Positions 58,670 to 64,000 of a stretch of DNA of 64,000 nt are shown one piece after another (within the stretch, counting starts at the first letter, position 1; every line of letters begins with the position of its first letter). A model generated the notes under the pieces. The model was not told where the DNA came from, made no database searches, and saw only the letters and a program-made list of their open reading frames with translations. A program made the translations under genes and the position numbers. Source of the stretch: Lachnospiraceae bacterium (lineage in GTDB: Bacteria; Bacillota; Clostridia; Lachnospirales; Lachnospiraceae); contig JALESO010000043.1 in NCBI GenBank assembly GCA_022781925.1, forward strand, positions 92,800 through 156,799, read 5' to 3'.

Positions 58670-59905
58670 ATGAGACGAGTAGTAGTTACCGGAATGGGAA
58701 CCGTCAATCCCATCGGTTTAAATGTAGAAGAATACTGGGAAGGTCTGAAAGCCGGAAAAACAGGTTTTGGTGAGATCACCTATTTTGATACCACAGATTT
58801 CAAGGTAAAAGTTGCAGCAGAAGTCAAAGGCTTTGTGGCAGCAGACCGTATGGATAAAAAAGCAGTAAGAAGAATGGAACCGTTTGCACAGTATGCAGTA
58901 GCAGCTGCAAAAGAAGCATTCGAGGATGCCGGTCTGGATATGTCAAAAGAAGATCCGTACCGTGTTGGCTGTGCCATCGGTTCCGGTGTCGGAAGCTTAC
59001 AGTCCATCGAACGTGAGCACAAAAAACTTCTGGAAAAAGGACCGTCCAGAATCAACCCGCTTCTGGTTCCGCTGATGATCACAAACATGGCAACCGGAAA
59101 CGTAACCATCCAGCTTGGTTTAAAAGGAAAAAGCATCAACGTGGTAACAGCCTGCGCGACAGGTACCCATTCCATCGGTGAAGCATTCCGTTCCATCCAG
59201 TATGGTGAGGCAGATGTCATGCTGGCAGGCGGTACTGAGAACGCTATTACTCCGATCGGTGTTGGCGGATTTACCGCACTGACCGCACTTTCCACATCCA
59301 ACAACCCGGAGCGTTGTTCCATTCCGTTTGACAAAGACCGTGACGGATTTGTCATCGGTGACGGAGCAGGTGTCGTTGTTCTGGAAGAACTAGAGCATGC
59401 AAAAGCAAGAGGCGCAAAGATCCTTGCAGAAGTAGTCGGTTACGGCGCAACCAGTGATGCATACCATATCACATCCCCGGCAGAAGACGGAGAAGGTGCA
59501 AAAAATGCAATGTTATTTGCCCTGAAAGATGCAAACGTAGCACCGGAAGAGATCACATACATCAATGCGCACGGAACAAGCACACATCACAATGATTTAT
59601 TTGAGACAAGAGCCATCAAAGCAGCCTTTGGTGAGCATGCATATGATATCAAAGTAAATTCTACAAAATCCATGATCGGACATCTGCTGGGAGCAGCCGG
59701 AGCAGTTGAGTTTATTGCCTGCGTCCTTCAGATGAACAACGGTTATGTACATCAGACCGTAGGCCTGGAGCATCCGGACGAAGAACTGGATTTGGATTAT
59801 GTACAGGGACATGGCGTAGATATGGATTTTGAGTACGCTCTGACAAATTCTCTGGCCTTCGGTGGACATAACGCAAGTTTACTGATCAAGAAGTATACAG
59901 AGTAA
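58670..59905 (+). CDS. fabF: 3-oxoacyl-ACP synthase II
   Basis: This condensing enzyme elongates acyl-ACP with malonyl-ACP. It has 411 residues in a thiolase fold. The active-site Cys is in VVTACATGTHSIGEAF (about residue 162), and the two His are in NAHGTSTHHND and KSMIGHLLGAAGAVE. The start has AAAAAGGAGACAC upstream. No fabH is in this operon; initiation must be encoded elsewhere. Confidence 0.96.
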   Translation: MRRVVVTGMGTVNPIGLNVEEYWEGLKAGKTGFGEITYFDTTDFKVKVAAEVKGFVAADRMDKKAVRRMEPFAQYAVAAAKEAFEDAGLDMSKEDPYRVGCAIGSGVGSLQSIEREHKKLLEKGPSRINPLLVPLMITNMATGNVTIQLGLKGKSINVVTACATGTHSIGEAFRSIQYGEADVMLAGGTENAITPIGVGGFTALTALSTSNNPERCSIPFDKDRDGFVIGDGAGVVVLEELEHAKARGAKILAEVVGYGATSDAYHITSPAEDGEGAKNAMLFALKDANVAPEEITYINAHGTSTHHNDLFETRAIKAAFGEHAYDIKVNSTKSMIGHLLGAAGAVEFIACVLQMNNGYVHQTVGLEHPDEELDLDYVQGHGVDMDFEYALTNSLAFGGHNASLLIKKYTE

Positions 59906-60007
59906 AAAATAATACCAGATATGATGCGACTTCTGTTACTAGAGATAGTAAGTAATAAAATATCAGTGACAGGATTCCATTTCACAGTAAGAATACGGAT
60001 AGTATTT

Positions 60008-60044
60008 TTGAATTTAGCCGTATGGATTTATTTATATATCCATA
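60008..60044 (+). promoter_or_regulatory. Candidate internal promoter and inverted repeat before accB
   Basis: TTGAAT (60008-60013), a 17-nt spacer and TTTATA (60031-60036) lie in the 166-nt fabF-accB gap. TATGGAT (60021-60027) and ATCCATA (60038-60044) form an inverted repeat across the -10. The hexamers are imperfect, so this is only a candidate secondary promoter. Confidence 0.3.
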
Positions 60045-60071
60045 GTTTGCTGTATAAGGAAAGGAAAAAAG

Positions 60072-60536
60072 ATGGAAGTTAGCCAGTTAATCGAATTAAT
60101 GAACGCTGTTTCCGAGGCAGGTCTGACAGATTTCTGTTATGAAGAAAATGGCGTTTCCGTAAAAATAAAAAAACATCCTGAGAAGAAGATCGTAGCTTCT
60201 GCACCGGTGGAGATGATCGCACCGGCAACTGTTGCGGCACCGGTACAGGCACCGGCGGCAGCTCAGACATCAGAGAGTGCAGATGCTGCAGAAGAGATGA
60301 CAGGAAATATTGTGAAAAGTCCGTTAGTCGGAACGTTTTATTCTGCAAGTTCCCCGGATGCCGCACCATATGTACAGGTGGGCGATACCGTGAAAAAAGG
60401 TCAGGTACTTGGCATCGTGGAAGCAATGAAACTGATGAACGAGATCGAGTCCGAGTTTGACGGAACCGTAAAAGCAATTCTGGTAAAAAATGGTGATCTG
60501 GTAGAGTTTGATCAGCCAATGTTTGTCATTGAGTAG
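60072..60536 (+). CDS. accB: Biotin carboxyl carrier protein of acetyl-CoA carboxylase
   Basis: This 154-residue subunit has an N-terminal helix-forming region ([13 protein letters not shown]), an Ala/Pro-rich linker (about 45-80) and the C-terminal biotinyl domain with biotinyl-Lys K120 in [11 protein letters not shown]. It carries CO2 between AccC and AccDA. Its stop and the fabZ RBS (AGGAGGT) overlap, so the two are closely coupled. Confidence 0.95.
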   Translation: MEVSQLIELMNAVSEAGLTDFCYEENGVSVKIKKHPEKKIVASAPVEMIAPATVAAPVQAPAAAQTSESADAAEEMTGNIVKSPLVGTFYSASSPDAAPYVQVGDTVKKGQVLGIVEAMKLMNEIESEFDGTVKAILVKNGDLVEFDQPMFVIE

Positions 60537-60546
60537 GAGGTCAGGT

Positions 60547-60975
60547 ATGTCAGTTTTAACAACAAAAGAAATTATGGAGATCATTCCACATCGTCAGCCG
60601 TTTCTGCTGATCGATACCATCGAAGAATTAGAGCCGGGCAAACGCGCGGTTGGAAAAAAATGTGTCAGCTACAATGAACCGTATTTTGCAGGACATTTTC
60701 CGGCAGAACCGGTGATGCCGGGTGTGCTGATCGTAGAAGCACTGGCGCAGGTTGGTGCGGTAGCCATTCTTGGCTGTGACGAATTCAAAGGAAAAACCGC
60801 TTATTTTGGAGCCATCAATTCTGCAAAGTTCAAACGCAAAGTTGTACCGGGAGACGTTCTGATGCTGGAAACAACTATGATCAAGCAGAAAGGACCCATC
60901 GGTGTGGCTTCCGCAAAAGCAACCGTAGACGGAAAAGTAGCGGTTATCGCAGAGCTGACCTTTGCCATCGGTTAG
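60547..60975 (+). CDS. fabZ: 3-hydroxyacyl-ACP dehydratase
   Basis: This hotdog-fold dehydratase of 142 residues makes trans-2-enoyl-ACP. The catalytic region is [23 protein letters not shown] (His about 48, Glu about 62), preceded by [15 protein letters not shown] 60547 follows AGGAGGT (60535-60541). It is placed between accB and accC, as in many Clostridia. No FabM or FabA isomerase is seen, so unsaturated fatty acid synthesis is not explained by this operon. Confidence 0.95.
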   Translation: MSVLTTKEIMEIIPHRQPFLLIDTIEELEPGKRAVGKKCVSYNEPYFAGHFPAEPVMPGVLIVEALAQVGAVAILGCDEFKGKTAYFGAINSAKFKRKVVPGDVLMLETTMIKQKGPIGVASAKATVDGKVAVIAELTFAIG

Positions 60976-60985
60976 GAGAGAGAAC

Positions 60986-62326
60986 ATGTTTCAGAAAATA
61001 TTAATTGCAAACAGAGGTGAGATCGCGGTGCGCATCATCCGCGCCTGCAGAGAACTTGGCATCACTTCTGTGGCAGTCTATTCAACGGCAGATAAAGACG
61101 CGCTGCATACCCAGCTGGCAGACGAAGCCATCTGCATCGGAAAAGCAGCACCGGCAGACAGTTATCTGAATATGGAGCGAATTTTGAGTGCAGCCATTGC
61201 ATCCAAAGCAGAAGCCATCCATCCGGGATTTGGATTCTTGTCTGAAAATGCAAAATTTGCGCAGATGTGTGAGCAGTGTCACATTGCTTTCATCGGACCT
61301 TCCGCGGAAGTTATCCGCCGGATGGGAAACAAGCAGGAAGCAAGAAATACCATGATCAACGCAAAAGTTCCGGTTGTTCCGGGCACAAAAGAAGCAGTCT
61401 ATACCGCTGATTATGGTCTGAAACTGGCAGAGCAGATCGGTTTTCCGGTTATGATCAAGGCAGCCAGCGGCGGCGGTGGAAAAGGCATGCGTATTTCCCG
61501 TAGTGCTGAAGATTTTACAGAAAATTTTGAGGTGGCGCAGACAGAATCCGTGAATGGTTTTGCGGATGACACCATGTATATTGAAAAATATATCGAGGAT
61601 CCGCGCCATATTGAGTTCCAGATTCTGGCGGATAAATTCGGAAATGTCATTTCTCTGGGCGAGCGTGACTGCTCCATTCAGCGCCGTCACCAGAAGATGG
61701 TAGAGGAATCTCCATCCGCAGCACTGGATGACAAACTCCGGGCCCAGATGGGTGAGGTGGCTGTCCGTGCAGCAAAGGCGGCGAACTATGAGAGCGCCGG
61801 AACCATCGAATTTTTATTAGATAAAAACAAAAAATTCTATTTCATGGAAATGAATACACGAATCCAGGTAGAGCATCCGGTGACAGAACTGGTGACAGGT
61901 CTGGATCTGATCAAAGAACAGATCTTTATTGCAGCAGGAGAGAAGCTTCAGTGGAGACAGAAAGATATCCACATCACCGGCCATGCCATTGAGTGTCGTA
62001 TCAATGCAGAGAATCCGGCGAAGAATTTTATGCCTTGTCCGGGCAAAATTGAATATCTGCATTTGCCGGGAGGGAACGGTGTCCGCATTGATTCCGCTAT
62101 CTACACCGGTTATACGATTCCGCCAAACTACGATTCCATGATCGCAAAGATTATCGTATACGGAAAAGACAGACAGACAGCCATCGATAAAATGCGCAGC
62201 GCACTGGGTGAAGTCAATATTGACGGAATTACCACAAACCTGGATTATCAGTACGATATCATTACGCATCCGGTATTTCAGTCCGGAAACATTACAACTG
62301 GTTTTATCGAGCAGTATTTCGAATAA
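60986..62326 (+). CDS. accC: Acetyl-CoA carboxylase, biotin carboxylase subunit
   Basis: This ATP-grasp enzyme of 446 residues carboxylates biotin on AccB with bicarbonate and ATP. Motifs are KILIANRGEIAVRIIRA at the N-terminus, IHPGFGFLSENAKFA, the glycine-rich KAASGGGGKGMRI, and EMNTRIQVEHPVTE with the catalytic Arg. ATG 60986 is chosen by family N-terminus and RBS TAGGAGAGAG. It lies 10 nt after fabZ. Confidence 0.97.
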   Translation: MFQKILIANRGEIAVRIIRACRELGITSVAVYSTADKDALHTQLADEAICIGKAAPADSYLNMERILSAAIASKAEAIHPGFGFLSENAKFAQMCEQCHIAFIGPSAEVIRRMGNKQEARNTMINAKVPVVPGTKEAVYTADYGLKLAEQIGFPVMIKAASGGGGKGMRISRSAEDFTENFEVAQTESVNGFADDTMYIEKYIEDPRHIEFQILADKFGNVISLGERDCSIQRRHQKMVEESPSAALDDKLRAQMGEVAVRAAKAANYESAGTIEFLLDKNKKFYFMEMNTRIQVEHPVTELVTGLDLIKEQIFIAAGEKLQWRQKDIHITGHAIECRINAENPAKNFMPCPGKIEYLHLPGGNGVRIDSAIYTGYTIPPNYDSMIAKIIVYGKDRQTAIDKMRSALGEVNIDGITTNLDYQYDIITHPVFQSGNITTGFIEQYFE

Positions 62327-62373
62327 TTAGCGCAGAACATAGGTGTATGAAATTAGAATAAAGGTGAAGCATA

Positions 62374-64000
62374 GTGTTAAAGTTTAAGAAAACAAACTAT
62401 ATTACAGTTCCGCGGAAAGAGCAGGATATCCCGGAGGGCATGTGGATCAAATGTGATGCATGCGGGGAATTACTTTACAAAGAAGATGTGGTGCATAATC
62501 ACTATTCCTGTTACAAATGCGGCAAATATTTCCGTCTTTCCACAAAGCGCAGACTGCGCATGGTTGCAGATAAGCAGTCCTTTGAAGAGTGGGATACCGG
62601 TCTTCAGACAGCAAATCCCCTGGAGTATCCGGGCTATCCGGAAAAATTGGACGGATTAAAGGAAAAACTTCATATTGATGAAGCTGTGACAACCGGTGTA
62701 TGCACCATCAAAGGAGAGAAAACAGTGATCGCAGTGTGTGATGCACGTTTCCTCATGGGAAGTATGGGATATGTGGTTGGTGAAAAAATCACCCGCGCCG
62801 TGGAAAAAGCGACAGAAATGGAACTTCCGGTTATCATTTTCTGCTGTTCCGGCGGTGCCCGTATGCAGGAAGGAATGGTTTCCCTGATGCAGATGGCAAA
62901 AACATCCGCAGCGTTAAAGAAACATTCCGATGCGGGACTGTTATATATCTCTGTGCTTACCGATCCGACGACCGGTGGTGTGACTGCAAGTTTTGCCATG
63001 CTGGGGGACATTATCCTGGCAGAGCCGGGTGCACTGGTAGGATTTGCCGGTCCCCGTGTTATTGAACAGACCATCGGACAGAAGCTGCCGGAAGGTTTTC
63101 AGCGTGCAGAATTTCTGGTAGAGCATGGTCTGATCGACGGAATCATCCGCCGTGAGGACATGAAAGATACCCTGGCGCGTCTGCTTCATATGCATACACA
63201 GAAGGTATCTGTGGATCTGGTGGAGGCAGCAGAGCCTGCAGCTATCATGCATGAGCAGAACAGAAAAAGAGGAAAAATGACCGCCTGGGATCGTGTGATG
63301 GAAGCAAGAGCTTCCGAGCGACTTACCGCATTAGATTATATTCATGAGATCTTCAGTGATTTTGAGGAATTTCATGGAGACCGTCATGTGGATGATGACG
63401 GAGCAACGGTAGGCGGTATTGCTTATCTGGACGGATGTCCGGTTACCGTTATCGGACAGCAGAAGGGACGTACCACCAAGGAAAATATTACAAGAAACTT
63501 CGGTATGCCGTCTCCGGAAGGCTATCGCAAGGCTTTACGTCTGATGAAACAGGCGGGGAAATTCCACCGTCCGATCATCAACTTTATTGATACACCGGGA
63601 GCGTTTCCGGGACTGGAAGCCGAGGAACACGGACAGGGTGAGGCAATTGCCAGAAACCTGTATGAGATGGCGGCATTGAAAGTGCCGGTACTCAGTATCG
63701 TCATCGGTGAAGGCGGTAGCGGCGGTGCATTGGCCCTGGCTGTTGGAAACAAAGTCTGGATGATGGAAAATGCCACCTATACGATTCTTTCGCCGGAAGG
63801 ATTTGCTTCTATTCTCTGGAAAGATGGAAAACGTGCACCGGAGGCAGCGGATTTGATGAAAGTAACGGCAAAAGAACTGCTGGAAATGGGAATCGTGGAT
63901 GATGTCATAGAGGAGCCGATGCCGGCAAGTGAGGCCAATCTGGTGGAACTCAGTAAGGATATGAAGAACAGGATTCGTGGTTTCCTGGCGGAAAATCTTG
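62374..64000 (+). CDS. accDA: Fused acetyl-CoA carboxylase carboxyltransferase, AccD-AccA (3'-truncated by window edge)
   Basis: The open frame starts at GTG 62374 (AAGGTG at 62361-62366) and is still open at 64000, giving 542 codons in view. Residues 1-300 are AccD: a four-Cys zinc ribbon (C27, C30, C46, C49) followed by the crotonase-like fold with [19 protein letters not shown] and [16 protein letters not shown]. From about residue 302 ([20 protein letters not shown]) the same frame becomes AccA, with [20 protein letters not shown] and [19 protein letters not shown]. There is no stop between the two. The fusion would carry both carboxyltransferase subunits in one chain, making malonyl-CoA. 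Confidence in the fusion is high because the frame is continuous. Confidence 0.93.
   Translation, partial: MLKFKKTNYITVPRKEQDIPEGMWIKCDACGELLYKEDVVHNHYSCYKCGKYFRLSTKRRLRMVADKQSFEEWDTGLQTANPLEYPGYPEKLDGLKEKLHIDEAVTTGVCTIKGEKTVIAVCDARFLMGSMGYVVGEKITRAVEKATEMELPVIIFCCSGGARMQEGMVSLMQMAKTSAALKKHSDAGLLYISVLTDPTTGGVTASFAMLGDIILAEPGALVGFAGPRVIEQTIGQKLPEGFQRAEFLVEHGLIDGIIRREDMKDTLARLLHMHTQKVSVDLVEAAEPAAIMHEQNRKRGKMTAWDRVMEARASERLTALDYIHEIFSDFEEFHGDRHVDDDGATVGGIAYLDGCPVTVIGQQKGRTTKENITRNFGMPSPEGYRKALRLMKQAGKFHRPIINFIDTPGAFPGLEAEEHGQGEAIARNLYEMAALKVPVLSIVIGEGGSGGALALAVGNKVWMMENATYTILSPEGFASILWKDGKRAPEAADLMKVTAKELLEMGIVDDVIEEPMPASEANLVELSKDMKNRIRGFLAENL

Overview
The window reads as the chromosome of a spore-forming, anaerobic, low-to-moderate GC Firmicute of the class Clostridia, most likely family Lachnospiraceae. 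The basis is mixed. A PolC-type replicase, FabK in place of FabI, a cotJABC spore-coat operon, a TepA-type protease, an [FeFe] hydrogenase, EFR1-type flavodoxin/ferredoxin proteins and strong Firmicute RBS and promoter signals all occur together. I cannot name a species from sequence alone.

Layout. 1-14,150 is mostly core genes on the + strand: nnrD(partial)-alr-mazF-like toxin, a CorC-like CBS protein, yebC, glgA, tepA-like, uppP, ftsK/spoIIIE, fhs, folD and a membrane-anchored zinc-ribbon/TPR protein. 14,238-17,922 is a small wall-precursor island: a MurE-type ligase and an ATP-grasp D-aspartate-ligase-like protein on the - strand, divergent from an aspartate/glutamate racemase. Together they look like a pathway for a D-Asp peptidoglycan side chain. 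17,923-30,164 is a + strand block for nucleotide, translation, lipid, isoprenoid and replication functions: pyrH-frr-uppS-cdsA-dxr-rseP-ispG-polC, then a shortened PheA-like protein. A HAD phosphatase and a strong terminator close it. 31,300-39,430 is an AT-richer accessory stretch: an MFS transporter, an sdpR-sdpI pair, a NhaC antiporter with an EFR1 protein, a MarR regulator, a second EFR1 protein with an SDR, and a CPA2 antiporter. Several of these genes carry clear palindromic operators. 39,526-42,506 holds a PHP phosphoesterase, the infC-rpmI-rplT operon with its terminator-containing leader and AUU start, and four tandem tRNA-Glu(CUC) genes. 42,655-49,194 is a two-component system followed by a lipoprotein, an ABC ATPase and a duplicated-fusion permease. 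49,365-50,106 is a Fic gene broken by a 4-bp duplication. 50,166-51,251 is cotJABC on the - strand. 51,433-54,777 is a group-B-like [FeFe] hydrogenase followed by a UvrD-type helicase. 55,132-64,000 is a DUF1292 gene (- strand) and the fatty-acid operon acpP-fabK-fabD-fabG-fabF-accB-fabZ-accC-accDA. Its promoter carries a FabT-like palindrome, and its last gene is a fused AccD-AccA that runs off the window end.

How the genes fit together. alr, uppP, uppS, the MurE/ATP-grasp/racemase cluster and the undecaprenyl steps all feed cell-wall synthesis. dxr and ispG are MEP-pathway steps that supply the UppS substrate. cdsA and the fab operon supply membrane lipid. fhs and folD form a one-carbon module. 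The most interesting points are the D-Asp ligase cluster, the long hairpin plus micro-ORF ahead of pyrH, the PheA-like protein lacking half of its dehydratase domain, the duplicated-fusion ABC permease with an SD-sequestering leader hairpin, the attenuator-like leader of the CPA2 antiporter, and the frameshifted fic gene. No CRISPR array, insertion sequence or prophage was seen.
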